Source of the DNA: Meira nashicola
Taxonomy: Eukaryota > Basidiomycota > Exobasidiomycetes > Exobasidiales > Brachybasidiaceae
Reading direction: 5' to 3'
DNA length: 64,000 nt
Assembly: GCA_001600355.1 (NCBI GenBank)
Contig: BCJU01000004.1
Coordinates: 1,736,001 to 1,800,000 of the forward strand
Under the pieces are notes generated by a model that was not told where the DNA came from, made no database searches, and saw nothing but the letters and a program-made list of their open reading frames with translations. The position numbers and the translations under genes were made by a program. The number at the start of each line of letters is the position of its first letter. Within the stretch, counting starts at the first letter, position 1. Shown here piece by piece: positions 31,063-41,396 of this stretch.

Positions 31063-32468
31063 GATGACCAGGGTATATGCTGTAAGAATTGCAGATCTTG
31101 AAGTGAAGATGACAAGACAGCACCTCTTGTCGGACTCTCAAGGATGTCTGAATCCGATAAGTAGAATTGTATTCCGCTTTTCTTTCGATTGCTGTATTTC
31201 GTCAAAGCTGATTGAGAATGGAGGAGTGATGTTAAAGTTGTGTCCGGCAAAAGCAAGCCATTAGAATGTTCACTGTATATCCGCAATGCACGTTAATAGA
31301 ATATGGAGGTCAATGTCAATACTGAACCGGCATTCAGCTTTTCCCTCTAAAAGCTTACTTACACTTTCTATGTATCATAAAAACAACAAACGGGCTTGGA
31401 GGATTTGAATCAAAAGTTACACTTATTTCCGATATTTCTGATCATAAATCGGCGGCACAGCCATATAAAACATTCAAAGATTGGCATTCAATCTGCATAA
31501 TGCTTTTTCGTATGTGTATGCAAAATGATGGTAAGTTACCCCTAATTTATTTTTTATTTCCATACAATTGTAACACAAAAAACACACTAAAGTAATGCGA
31601 CAAAAAAGATCTGCAAGAATCACCCCTGTCTTTTTATGTGTGCGTGCATGTATTCACAGAGAAGCACTTGTACGGGTGATTTTTTCTCTTACAGGGTGTG
31701 CACTTGCACTGTATCATGCGTAGAGCGTGACGCAGGCCCCGTCCATGCATGAATAACAAACATCTTTTGCATTAGGTTTTGGGGTACAAAATTGTTTATA
31801 CCACAAAGACGTAACAACCATCATCCGGAGTGATACAAGGATGAATTAGGTATATGAATTGATTTTCATTTGATCAAATCAAGTCAGAACAATCAATCAC
31901 TCACTTCTTTAATGAGAGAGTCTAAGTAGGATGACGTGATTTGGGCTGAATGTGGTAGAAAATGATGGAAATGATCAAGCATACACTTCGCATATCTCGA
32001 CCAACACTCATCTCCGTGGAAGGGACCGCATATTGAGCGCCTAATTTTTACTTGAAATCAGCGTAAAAAGTGTCAGTCACCAATACCTAGCAAAGTGCGC
32101 TCGTGAGGATGTTCCGCCTTTTTATCCTAATTCAATAGCAGTAGCGGCTCCGCGTATCTTCGTGCCTACTATATTTGATAGTCTGCTAGGGTCAACTTTG
32201 TCTTCACAAGGAAAAAGAAAAGAAAAAGCTGAAAATAACTTAAGTATCATGCCGACGGTTGGCGGAGACATGATGTAATTCATTTATCATTCTCCGCCAA
32301 GAATGGCTTTTTTTGATCGAGGCGTTGGATGATGTTACCGCGTAATAAATACATTTTGTTCGGTTGTCATTTATTTCTCAATCAGAAAAAGAACGAATCA
32401 TTCTTCATCCACATTTTCGTTTCTTCTTACCGCTTTGAACAGCTTTTTACGATAGGTTTGATTGAATA
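31063..32468. other. Divergent intergenic region, formin to seven-helix protein
   Basis: About 1.4 kb of promoter space. It holds a 10-bp perfect inverted repeat at 32259-32300 and short AT-rich repeats. A frame on the minus strand at about 31100-31286 has no ATG and is discussed under rejected items. No RNA gene recognised. Confidence 0.5.
32259..32300. repeat. 10-bp perfect inverted repeat with 22-nt loop
   Basis: TTGGCGGAGA (32259-32268) and TCTCCGCCAA (32291-32300) are exact reverse complements. Single copy in the window; about 170 bp upstream of the seven-helix protein gene, so a regulatory or RNA-hairpin role is possible. Confidence 0.7.
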
Positions 32469-33358
32469 ATGTCTTCTCCAACAGACATACTCTTTCGTTC
32501 GACACAAAGTTTATCCGAACCGGCAAATCTTGCTTTTACAACTATAACGGTGGCTTTGTTTGTATTTCTTAGCTACAAGATTCTTAAAGCAAAGTTTTAT
32601 CGATTTCAATTAGCACTTTTTGCTATTTTGCTAATCAGTAAGTGATCAATCGTTATTAATTCAAGAGTAAATGCTGATCTTCACTTCTCGCTCTCTCTCT
32701 CTCTCTTCAAGTGCGTATTCCTCTTTATGCATTTCGAGCTGCACTTGCTAGAGACAAGAATATGGGAATTAAATCACCTAAATTCATTCAACATGGAGCT
32801 TCTATTTTATTGATTGCAGCTTATTTATTCTTTGTTGAAGGAATTATGTCATTAACATTGGCGTTAATAATGGAAGGCAGAAATATCAAATTGACGAGAA
32901 AAAAGTTGTACGCTTTTTATGCATTAGAACATCTAATCTGCCTAATCATAACACTCTTTGGCGTAATAGGTGCAATTTTACTCACTGGTACAATTACAGC
33001 AAATGACATTAGACAAAGTAGAATCCTTAGAGCTCTTTCCGGTGGATTGTTTGCTGCTCTTATAATATTTTTAATGATTTTAACAATACTTCATTTCAAG
33101 TTTCATCAAACAAAAAATACAAAAAGCAAAAAAGCAAATTTGCAAATGACAATTTTATTCATTTTACAATTTTGTGCTCTTCTTGAAGCAATTTATCGAA
33201 TTTGGTCTGCAGCAAAATTACAAGGTTTCATCGTTGGAAGTGCAGCAGTTCCAATTCTTGTCTTTTTACCCGAAACGCTTTCTGTTTTAATTTTATTAAT
33301 CATTCCTCTTCATAGCATCACATCTTCATCACAAGACTCAATCACAGAAGAAGAATAA
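32469..33358 (+). CDS. Seven-transmembrane protein, two exons, unknown function
   Basis: Exon 1 32469-32637, intron 32638-32711 (GTAAGT to a long CT repeat and TTCAAG), exon 2 32712-33358; 271 residues. The splice creates an ATG codon at the junction and continues a hydrophobic helix, which supports the model. Seven hydrophobic segments are visible: two from exon 1 (ANLAFTTITVALFVFL and FYRFQLALFAILLI) and five from exon 2, with short charged loops and a Ser/Glu tail. The topology recalls fungal seven-helix receptor or lipid-transporter families (for example RTA1-like), but I see no family motif and leave function open. The gene lies head-to-tail with WDR89, 237 bp upstream of it. Confidence 0.75.
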
Positions 33359-33595
33359 TCTTGGTTGGTTAGGTCAAATTCAAAGTTCGTTTTTATAGCA
33401 TGTACTTCACGCGCCTCTTTTTTTTGTTTTGTATTTAATACTTTCTCTCAATTTTTAGCTTGTATAATTTTTTTTTCTCCGTTAAAATTTGGAAGAAAGG
33501 TGGAGTTAAAGTTTTAAAATAATAAAATTTAAGCATTCATTCGCGGTCAAGCTTTTCCTCTCTCTGATCATTATTTTGTAGAAAGAATAGTAAAG

Positions 33596-34990
33596 ATGGA
33601 TGATGAATTGTTTCAATTAGGTGCCTCATCTCAAAAACAAACAATTTCTATTTCTTCTTCCTTTGTTCAAAGGGCAAGACCTACTTTTGGATTGGATTTG
33701 AATGCAAATCAAAATGGATCTTCTGCTCCTTATGTTACGCATTTAATCAACATACCCTCTTCTTCAATCTTATCTTACACCGACAATGGAGCTTTCAGAA
33801 CACATGATCGATCAACACTTAACACGATCGAAAGCTTTCAATGGGAGCAAGGTGGAATATCTTCAGCAATCAAACCGATTCCAAACGGTTTCATTGCTGC
33901 GGGTAAATCTGGCATGATTGGTTATTGGGATGCTCGTCAACATACACCAGCAATAAAACTACAAGGTCCCTCTAATGCACCTTATCTTTCACTTGCAGCC
34001 AGCGAAATGGATACCAACATCATTGCTGCAGGAACGGAATTGCATGGCACAGATGCAAATATCGATTTGTGGGATATACGTAAATCGGACGTACCTGTTC
34101 TATCATACTTGGAAACACACTCGGACGATATCACTTCTTTGGATTTCCATCCAACAATACCAAACGTGCTCTTGAGCGCAGCAAGTGATGCACTAATAGC
34201 AATCAGTGATACACGACAACAAAATGAAGATGATTCAGTGATTGGAGTAATAAATGCAGGTGCTAGTGTTGCAAGAGCAGGTTGGGGTGGTTCTTCCAAA
34301 GTTTTTCCAAAAGCTGCACCAGTTGATGATGAAGAAGAAGAAGCATCTTCATCTGCAGCAAACCTTCCTCCTTTGGGCGCTTTCTACGGCGTAAGCGATA
34401 TGCAAACCCTGGGTGTATGGGAAGCAGATGGATTTACCGAACTTTTACCAGTTCGAGATGTTCGTCAAACACAAATGGAAACGAACATTCCAAGTCATAG
34501 ACATTGGCAAACGGAATACGTCATTGATGCAAATTATGATTCTTCTTTATTGGAAAATTCGGAAAGTGTTGGTATTTTTTGTGGTGAACAAAATGGTGGA
34601 ATGGCTTTAATGGAAATTCCTCATAATAACGTTGAAAATTCATCATCTTCACTCAATTGGTCTTTGCATTGTCTTACTTCAGGCGGACATACCGATATCG
34701 TTCGAAGTGTCACTTGGGATCCTTCTTCTTATATTTTATACTCAGGTGGCGAAGATGGTCGATTATGTGCTTGGTCACTTTCTGGCGATCAATCTTTTGC
34801 TCAAAGCAATGCTGCAGCTGCTATTGCCACAAATTTGGACGCTACTAACGATGAAACCAAGACTGATGCCACTTCTGACGATTTCAGTGGACCGGGACCG
34901 AAACGTAAACCGCTTAAAGGTTCGACTCATTCATCTTCTCCCCTAAATTCTGGCCGAACGGCTTCAAATAAATCCTATCGTCCATACTGA
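33596..34990 (+). CDS. WDR89: WD40-repeat protein, WDR89 family
   Basis: 464 residues forming one beta-propeller. Family landmarks are clear: AGTE followed by DANIDLWDIR, then the hallmark THSDDITSLDFHP block, the NVLLSAASDALIAISDTR repeat, a GWGGSS segment, and a last repeat GGHTDIVRSVTWDPSSYILYSGGEDGRLCAWSL. The C-terminal 55 residues are basic and disordered (GPGPKRKPLKG), possibly a nuclear signal. WDR89 proteins are conserved but poorly characterised; a role in ribosome or nuclear complex assembly is only a guess. Intronless with a clean ATG. Confidence 0.85.
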   Translation: MDDELFQLGASSQKQTISISSSFVQRARPTFGLDLNANQNGSSAPYVTHLINIPSSSILSYTDNGAFRTHDRSTLNTIESFQWEQGGISSAIKPIPNGFIAAGKSGMIGYWDARQHTPAIKLQGPSNAPYLSLAASEMDTNIIAAGTELHGTDANIDLWDIRKSDVPVLSYLETHSDDITSLDFHPTIPNVLLSAASDALIAISDTRQQNEDDSVIGVINAGASVARAGWGGSSKVFPKAAPVDDEEEEASSSAANLPPLGAFYGVSDMQTLGVWEADGFTELLPVRDVRQTQMETNIPSHRHWQTEYVIDANYDSSLLENSESVGIFCGEQNGGMALMEIPHNNVENSSSSLNWSLHCLTSGGHTDIVRSVTWDPSSYILYSGGEDGRLCAWSLSGDQSFAQSNAAAAIATNLDATNDETKTDATSDDFSGPGPKRKPLKGSTHSSSPLNSGRTASNKSYRPY

Positions 34991-35252
34991 AACATGCAGA
35001 ACTGTATTATACCCTTTTCATTTATTCTAATAATTGCATCAAAACGTCATTCTGAAAATATGCTTGATCGATCTCATAAAATGCTGGTAGACAAATTAAA
35101 TCTACACTCGTACATGAACAATGATATGACTGGAAACGCACAGGATGTGTGTGTCTAATGTTTTGATAAAGTTTTGAGAAGTACATGACGTTCTTGACTC
35201 AGAAGAACGATAAGGGAAGAAAGGGCAAGTGACAAAAGAAGAGCGAAAATAA

Positions 35253-36257
35253 TTATTCTTCTGGGATGTCAACTTCACCGTCGTTGATCTCTTCGATAAC
35301 GTCGTGTGCTGGCTTTCCGTCAACAGTGCATCCGACTGATTGACATGTTCCCAAAATTTCCTTAACGGTACCGCTCAATTCCTTAGCCAAAGACTTGTAT
35401 CTCATTGTACGTGCGATTTTGATGATTTCATCAAGAGGAATGTTACCGTTGTGAGCACGGTTCTTTTCCTTCTTACGGTCACGTGGGGGCTCCTTCAATG
35501 CCTTGATGACCAAAGAGCTGGCAGCTGGGACGATGGAGACTTGTGCTTGACGGTTTTGGACAGTCAATTGAATAGTAACACGCAATCCTTTCCAGTCCTT
35601 ACTGGCCTTTGCGATATCTTCACCGACCTTCTTGGGAGACTGTAAAGTTGAAAAGAGGAGTAGGAGTTGGTCAGTTATGCTGTTTCGAGTTGTCGATTTC
35701 CACGTGTCATCAAAGCTTCGCTCGATATCTTCCATTCAATCCCGTTCTGGCGTCCCATTCTACATTCGCATGGTGTGAGATCTGACTCCTCATTCTCCTT
35801 TTCCACCAATCCCATATATAATCTCTATCTTTTGATATCTTACTCCTGCCCCGAGCCCTATCCGATGACACAGCTACTCAATACTCACCAAACCAAGAGG
35901 ACCGATCTTGGGTGCCAAAGCGGAAGAAGAACCGACTTCACCACCGGTAGCACGGAGGGTGATGATCTTAATTTCGTTGGGGTCGATCTATAGAAATGGT
36001 AAAAGAAGGATCAGTATACATGTCTCGTATTGATAGCTTGCTGTTTCGTCGGACCAAATACAGAGATGATTCGCTATGGATTTGGTAATGTTTTCATTCC
36101 ATTCCTTCAATCGTCATTGGAATTGACTGCTCCCTTCATCTTTCTCTTTTACAACTCTAATCCCCCCGTCTCTTGTTGTGTAATCCAAGTTGCCTTCTAC
36201 CATGCTCATCACTCTGTATCCGTATCCGATGTTTTCGATGCTTACCTTCGGTGCCAT
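35253..36257 (-). CDS. RPL12: 60S ribosomal protein uL11 (RPL12), three exons
   Basis: Component of the P-stalk base that binds the GTPase centre of 25S rRNA. Exons 36246-36257 (only ATG GCA CCG AAG), 35889-35987 and 35253-35639, separated by introns of 258 and 249 nt. The 165-residue product has exactly the usual length and reads [20 protein letters not shown], then [25 protein letters not shown], the conserved [28 protein letters not shown] and the acidic end. All junctions are GT-AG and keep frame. The introns are three to four times longer than those in other genes of the window. Confidence 0.97.
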
Positions 36258-36556
36258 CTTGTCCTAATTTAGATTATGGTGGATACAGAATTAAATCAAG
36301 AATGATCGCTTGGATTGAATTGTAGCGAGTATTTCTCTCTCAAGAAGCGCATATTGTATGTCCTATAAATTCAGCCAAAGGGCCTACCCACTCAAGAACT
36401 TAAGAGTTTCGCAGTTTCTATACCTAGACACAGGCCTGCGAAAGCTTCTCAAACTGTTAAGTACACTTAAGTTAGTATGCAGCGTGCTTGAATAGATTTT
36501 AATACGCTTTCAATACAAATTCAGTTTAAAATTTCTAATCGATTGCGGCACACGCT

Positions 36557-36576
36557 GTTCTTTAGCCATAAAGAAC
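36557..36576. repeat. Perfect 8-bp hairpin
   Basis: GTTCTTTA, loop GCCA, TAAAGAAC. Exact stem with a 4-nt loop; no T-run follows. Confidence 0.7.
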
Positions 36577-36584
36577 GCGCCTGA

Positions 36585-36665
36585 GGAATTTGGTCAATTT
36601 GTGTCTGTAACAACACGTGCAATTTCTATACACGCCCTTTATTAAGCTTACACTGGCCAAATTCC
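36585..36665. repeat. 9-bp inverted repeat
   Basis: GGAATTTGG (36585-36593) and CCAAATTCC (36657-36665) are exact reverse complements; pairing can extend inward by a G-T and a C-G pair. Confidence 0.6.
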
Positions 36666-37019
36666 ATGACACTTCTGTTATCGTTGTGATACCCGCATGG
36701 CTCTATATGGTGATTGGGAAATGATTTTTTATGATTCTATCAGCTAAGCACATACATCAAGATCATAAATACCCCATAGAGAAGGAGCTGATGCGAAAGA
36801 AATGTAATAATTAATCTCAGAACAATAAAACTTAATCTAGTCCTCAAACTTCAGTGTTTAATGTGCATGCATATGATTTGTGCGTGATATGAAGGAAGTG
36901 TACAAAGATGTCAATCGATCTGCTTTTTTTTTGGTGTGTTGAAATGTTGAGTACAAGAAGAGATGTCGCAGATGTATATCCATCAAGATTTATCGCCTTG
37001 CATTCTCCTTCATTCCAAT

Positions 37020-37683
37020 TTAGACACGAACGGTGGGAGCAGGTGCTCCTCCAGCTTGTGGTCCAACACCAGAGTTTTGCATAGCAGAGACGGCAGGGTT
37101 GATCTTCTTACCATCTTTGTTGTAACGAACACGTACTGGTGGAGCACGGTTACGACGACCTTCAGCGGATCTAACACGGACAACGTGAGCGTGAATTGCA
37201 CATGAAACGCAGTAGACCAATTTGATGTACAATTTGGGCAATGCGTATTCGTTGTAAACGCTTGCATCGGAAATATCACGAATGGCGGCTGATTCTACCA
37301 TGTTGCGGACTGTGAAACGTTTGATGGCCTTGTCCTTTGGTGTTGCTCGTGCACAGTTGGAGCAGCGCACGAAGCGGACATGACCGCGACCGCTCTTGTT
37401 GCGTCCATTATTCTGTATGGTTTGAAAGAGGAGTAAGGTAAAGGGTAAGCATTTTGTTCGAAGATTGAGCTGTGAGGTATGAAGAGGATGTGCTTTTAAT
37501 TCGCCACTATCGTCTTTGTCGATCATAATATCTCCCAATAGAAAGCTGTCATCGCAAAGCCATTCTCCTATCCAAAGTTGAGATGACACTTTCTTCCTTT
37601 TCCCATCTTGCATTAAGCATCGCATCCTCTTCTTCCCACATTCTATTCAATGTTAGAATACTTACACGTCTCTTCTTTGTCAT
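37020..37683 (-). CDS. RPS26: 40S ribosomal protein eS26 (RPS26), two exons
   Basis: Small-subunit protein at the mRNA exit channel. Exon 1 37666-37683 codes MTKKRR, intron 37413-37665 (253 nt, GTAAGT...ACAG), exon 2 37020-37412. The product (136 aa) starts [18 protein letters not shown] and has the zinc-binding CSNC and CVSC pairs, PKDKAIKRF and [17 protein letters not shown]. It is about 20 residues longer than human RPS26 because of a Gly/Ala/Pro-rich tail. The intron happens to be open in the frame of exon 2 on part of its length, which could mislead gene callers. Same strand as RPL12, 762 bp away. Confidence 0.97.
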
Positions 37684-38345
37684 CTTGAACGAATCCCTTC
37701 TTGATTTGGTAGTCAAAAAGAGTTACGGATGATGGAACGTTAACAAAGAATTTCTGGAATCCAATATGCGCATCTATAAGTGGATTGCTCGTTTACAGTA
37801 TTGAAGCAGCACCTTACGCGCACAGCTGCTTCAAACAAGCTTAATTACATACACACACCCTTCCAATAACTGTTCAGGTGCATCATTACACAATTTATTT
37901 AATAGCATTTGTATTTCAGAATACATTATCGTTCTGGCACTTGTATTCGAAGTGTTAGAACCAATACAGCTCATTTATTCTTGACCTGTCCCTGCTGTTC
38001 CAGGCGCGTCATACAGTCTGCGGCGCTTCGGCCGACACGCTCATCTCATGAGCAGAGACTTTGTTCAAAGCTTAGTAAGCTTCTATCTCGATGTCAATTT
38101 TACGATTTCTATCAGACACTCTACACGTGCGTCACGCCCTACAACAACGAAACAGTATCTGATGCCCTACTCAAATCTCGATATGACCATGACACACAGG
38201 ATAACTCAAATTCAAGTCTATATTGTTAAGTAAGTGATATGAATAGCAATATGATATACATTGTGAAGTTCTACCTGAAGGTATAAGATATGAAGCAAAA
38301 AAGCGCCAAAGAAACACGCATGCTACCAAAATGATCATGGTCTAG
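37684..38345. other. Intergenic, RPS26 promoter
   Basis: About 660 bp with no recognised feature; small frames here have no coding character. It contains GC-rich CGGCGCTTCGGCCG-like sequence near 38020-38035. Confidence 0.5.
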
Positions 38346-41300
38346 TCATTGGATGTTTTGTGCTGATACAATTTCCTTAGTTGCATCAGCAGTAGAAACA
38401 CCGATAGACGTACTGTTTGAGCGAGAAGCAATTTGCACGGCATCCAAAGCTCGTGATAATAATCGAACACATTCGCTTTCCAATCTAATTTCTTCTTGTG
38501 TTCTTTCTGATTCGCTCATCGTGTTTGCATTGACATTCTGATCAACTTGATGATGAACATCACGAGATGAAACAGCAGATCGAACACTGTTGAGCGTAGG
38601 CAAATGAAAGCCACCGCCTGTGCTAGCCGCATTTGATTGAGCTCCTCCTTGCGAAGATGGTGTACGCCAAAATTTACGCGAAGAAGAAGTTTGTGGAGTT
38701 GCAGCCTTACCACCATTCATTTCCATACTTGTCACATCTCCAATCGGACGGGTAGCATTCATTGCAGGTGTATGAGGTGGAGATGAATCTGGTGTCTTTT
38801 GTGGCGAAGATGTTTCACTACCCGAAACAGAGCGTACCTTTCTAGAAGCCGATCGAATGAACGACCAAGTTGGCCTTTCTTTATGACCGGCAGATTGGGT
38901 AACTTGCAATTGTGCATTTGATCCAAGCTTTGGTGAGTGATCTTTGTTGGATTGTACAGGTTTCAGTGGCGCATAAGCTTGACTTTTAAGATCCGGTGCT
39001 GATTTCGTCATCATTTCCGGTAAAGATTCACTGCTTCTACCGCCAACACTTGTAGCAGGACTAGCATTTGATCTTTGCATCAAAACACTTTCTGGCGTAG
39101 GAGTGGCTTCTGTTGTTCCGTCTGCTGTACTTGTCGGACTCTCAACCGAAAGTTGAATTGGGCGAGGTTTGGTTGCAGAAGTTTGTGTTTGTTTTTCGAT
39201 ATATGCCTTACGTTCTTTGATATCATCTTGTGCTTCTTCAAAATCTTGCCTCCAAGCTTCTGTTAATGCTTTCGCCCATGTTTGCCCACCTGCAAATCCT
39301 GCAATGGCTCGTTCATAATCCGTCCAAGAATATCCGAACGCAGCCGGAGGGGAAGGGACAATAGCTTCTGCTGGACCGTCATCACGCACTTGAAGAGAAA
39401 AGACTCCTAAATGAGTTGGCATACGCGCATAAACGAGTTGAAGTAATAATAAAGATGGGATTGCTTTTGCCGCATGAATGACTTCTGAAGGTAAAGTGGA
39501 TGAGACATGTCCTGTTGAATTTTGACTTGAGCGTCCGCGTGTTCGCCTTGTTGCATCCAAGATTGCCTCTGGTTGTACATCAAGGTATTGCGCTACCAAG
39601 ATTGTACTCCTGATCGCTTGTAATGCTTCTGCCAAAGCTGCTCTTGCCAATTCATCTTCATCATCATCATCACTTTCCGAATCACTTGAATCATCTCCAT
39701 ATTCATTGGCAGATGATGAGCTACCCTTGACGCCATCCTTTCGAACTCCAAAACCTGCTGCTAATCTCAACATCAGCTTTTCGAATGCTTGTAAATCAGA
39801 GATATGAGCTGCAACAGCTCTTGCTCCTACATTCAGCGTTGCACCAGGTGCATGATTTGCTAGATGTGCATTGGATGGGGTACTGGTACCTGATGGTGTA
39901 CTCATTGCATCTGTTCCCTTTCTCGATCTGCCTACCACGCTGACAGATTTCAAAGCGGACGTCAATTGAGCGGGACTAGGTGCACGCTTGTTAATTTCTG
40001 CAGCAAATGCTTGAATCGGAGTGGCAATCAATCCGTTTGAGAATTTGGACAAAAGTGCGTTTGGAACGGGCAAACTTTTGCTTGTTAAAATCAAGAGGCC
40101 TTTCCAAATCGCATGAATGGCGACAGAAATAAACCATCCTTCGCCATCTTGTCCACATCGATCTTCCAAACGAGGAATCAACAATCTTCTTGTGGCTTCA
40201 ACTTTACCTTCTAGTTCTTTAAGCCATGCAGAATTTGCTGATACAACCGGAGGAGATGTCGGTCCCGCGCTTGGCGACATTAAACCAGGCGTCATTGCCG
40301 CATTTGCCGAAGAGATTGGAGTTAAATTTTGACCAAAGCCAGCAAAAGGTGCCAAGACAGACTTGGAAATTGTAGAGTAGAGAGATGCTTTGGCATTGAA
40401 GAGTAAAGGTTGAACAACGTGCAAGATAGTTGTCTCCATCTTTTTGCGTACCGGTGTCAAAATTTCAGAAACGAAATGTGGCAAGCCTTCGTCAATAGAT
40501 CCAGGAGATCCTTCGATGCAACGTTCCAATGCATCTTCTACAATCCATTCCAAGGAAATGAGTCCTAAATTGAACTCTAAAGCAGCTGGTAAGTGAACGG
40601 CTTCCTTTGCAGTGGAAGGAATGTAGAGAGCAGATGTATCTTTGGAAGGAGTAACGATCAAAGAATCAATCCGATCGGCAAACATCGTCAAAGCTTTTAA
40701 AGATTGACGAGAAACAGCGCGCAGAAGATAAGGATCAACGCTTGCAGCATACTCCAATTCAGCCACAACAATTATTGCAATTTCGTTAATGACAATTTTA
40801 CTTGGCAACCTTTTTCCTTCATAAATGATCGATGTCAGACTTGGCACAGAGAATGCAGACGTACCAGTCGTTTTGGCTGCTGCACTCTTGGCAGCGCCAG
40901 CAAGAGAAGATGTTGCGCCCAATCCATTTGAATTTGGACTTGAAGATGCACCAGCGGCTGTGCAAGGGAAGAATGCTTTGTTTACCAATTCGCTCAATTT
41001 GAGAGAATATTGAGCTAAATGGGATGAATCAGGCAATGAAGGTGGACCCATAACATTTGCTGGGATCACATGATGTGTGTTTGGTGTGCTTACACCTTCG
41101 GTATTTGCCGATTTACGTGATAAACTTTCACCAGCACGCGACATTCCGTTTGCCAGAGATTGTAGACCACCAAGACCACGACCGAAACTTGAAGAACGTT
41201 TGGGTTGCTTTCCTGTCAAATCTGGATCATTAGCGGAAGATTGGGTGTGTAAAGCGGAGTCGTCCTTGTGAGTCGAACGACCGCGCTTATCCGTAACGGC

Positions 41301-41396
41301 TGGTATTTCTTTGAAGTCATGAGGAGTTACGGGTGGTGAAGGAAGAGCATCGGGTGAGGGATGCCTCCCGATACGGATATGCTCTTTGAATCCCAT
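38346..41396 (-). CDS. Unrecognised 1016-residue protein with helical core
   Basis: Intronless ATG frame; I do not recognise the family. Residues 1-110 are basic and Ser/Pro-rich. About 125-460 looks like an ordered all-helical region (for example KIVINEIAIIVVAELEYAASVD, FNLGLISLEWIVEDALERCI, LPHFVSEILTPVRKKMETTI), and about 540-700 has a second helical part with an acidic linker (DSSDSESDDDDEDELARAAL). The C-terminal 300 residues are disordered Ser/Thr/Pro-rich, with a last short helix (EEIRLESECVRLLSRALDAVQ). The helical scaffold flanked by phospho-rich disorder would fit a membrane-trafficking or cytoskeletal adaptor, but that is a guess. No membrane segment or catalytic motif is seen. Confidence 0.75.
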   Translation of the reverse strand: MGFKEHIRIGRHPSPDALPSPPVTPHDFKEIPAVTDKRGRSTHKDDSALHTQSSANDPDLTGKQPKRSSSFGRGLGGLQSLANGMSRAGESLSRKSANTEGVSTPNTHHVIPANVMGPPSLPDSSHLAQYSLKLSELVNKAFFPCTAAGASSSPNSNGLGATSSLAGAAKSAAAKTTGTSAFSVPSLTSIIYEGKRLPSKIVINEIAIIVVAELEYAASVDPYLLRAVSRQSLKALTMFADRIDSLIVTPSKDTSALYIPSTAKEAVHLPAALEFNLGLISLEWIVEDALERCIEGSPGSIDEGLPHFVSEILTPVRKKMETTILHVVQPLLFNAKASLYSTISKSVLAPFAGFGQNLTPISSANAAMTPGLMSPSAGPTSPPVVSANSAWLKELEGKVEATRRLLIPRLEDRCGQDGEGWFISVAIHAIWKGLLILTSKSLPVPNALLSKFSNGLIATPIQAFAAEINKRAPSPAQLTSALKSVSVVGRSRKGTDAMSTPSGTSTPSNAHLANHAPGATLNVGARAVAAHISDLQAFEKLMLRLAAGFGVRKDGVKGSSSSANEYGDDSSDSESDDDDEDELARAALAEALQAIRSTILVAQYLDVQPEAILDATRRTRGRSSQNSTGHVSSTLPSEVIHAAKAIPSLLLLQLVYARMPTHLGVFSLQVRDDGPAEAIVPSPPAAFGYSWTDYERAIAGFAGGQTWAKALTEAWRQDFEEAQDDIKERKAYIEKQTQTSATKPRPIQLSVESPTSTADGTTEATPTPESVLMQRSNASPATSVGGRSSESLPEMMTKSAPDLKSQAYAPLKPVQSNKDHSPKLGSNAQLQVTQSAGHKERPTWSFIRSASRKVRSVSGSETSSPQKTPDSSPPHTPAMNATRPIGDVTSMEMNGGKAATPQTSSSRKFWRTPSSQGGAQSNAASTGGGFHLPTLNSVRSAVSSRDVHHQVDQNVNANTMSESERTQEEIRLESECVRLLSRALDAVQIASRSNSTSIGVSTADATKEIVSAQNIQ

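Larger units (their letters stand above)
36258..37019. other. Intergenic, RPL12 promoter and RPS26 3' flank
   Basis: About 760 bp. Holds a perfect 8-bp hairpin (36557-36576) followed at once by a 9-bp inverted repeat with 63-nt spacing (36585-36665). No coding frame. The cluster of structure could be a small structured RNA or a chromatin element. Confidence 0.5.

Noticed and set aside
31100..31286. Possible upstream exon of the formin on the minus strand
   Set aside because: A 44-nt GT-AG intron could join it in phase to the formin frame, but the upstream frame has no ATG, the donor (GTGCTG) is weak and the intron is shorter than any other here. Left out unless cDNA supports it.
35640..35888. 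Box C/D snoRNA in RPL12 intron 2
   Set aside because: TTGATGA and CTGA are present about 45 nt apart, but the C box lacks the purine, the CTGA is the branch site, and no closing stem forms.
35988..36245. Box C/D snoRNA in RPL12 intron 1
   Set aside because: There is a perfect GTGATGA C-box-like motif, but the only CTGA is about 195 nt downstream and coincides with the branch site; no terminal stem.
37413..37625. Open frame upstream of RPS26 exon 2 on the minus strand
   Set aside because: It lies within the intron defined by GTAAGT...ACAG, and its translation has no relation to eS26, whose true first exon (MTKKRR) is at 37666-37683.
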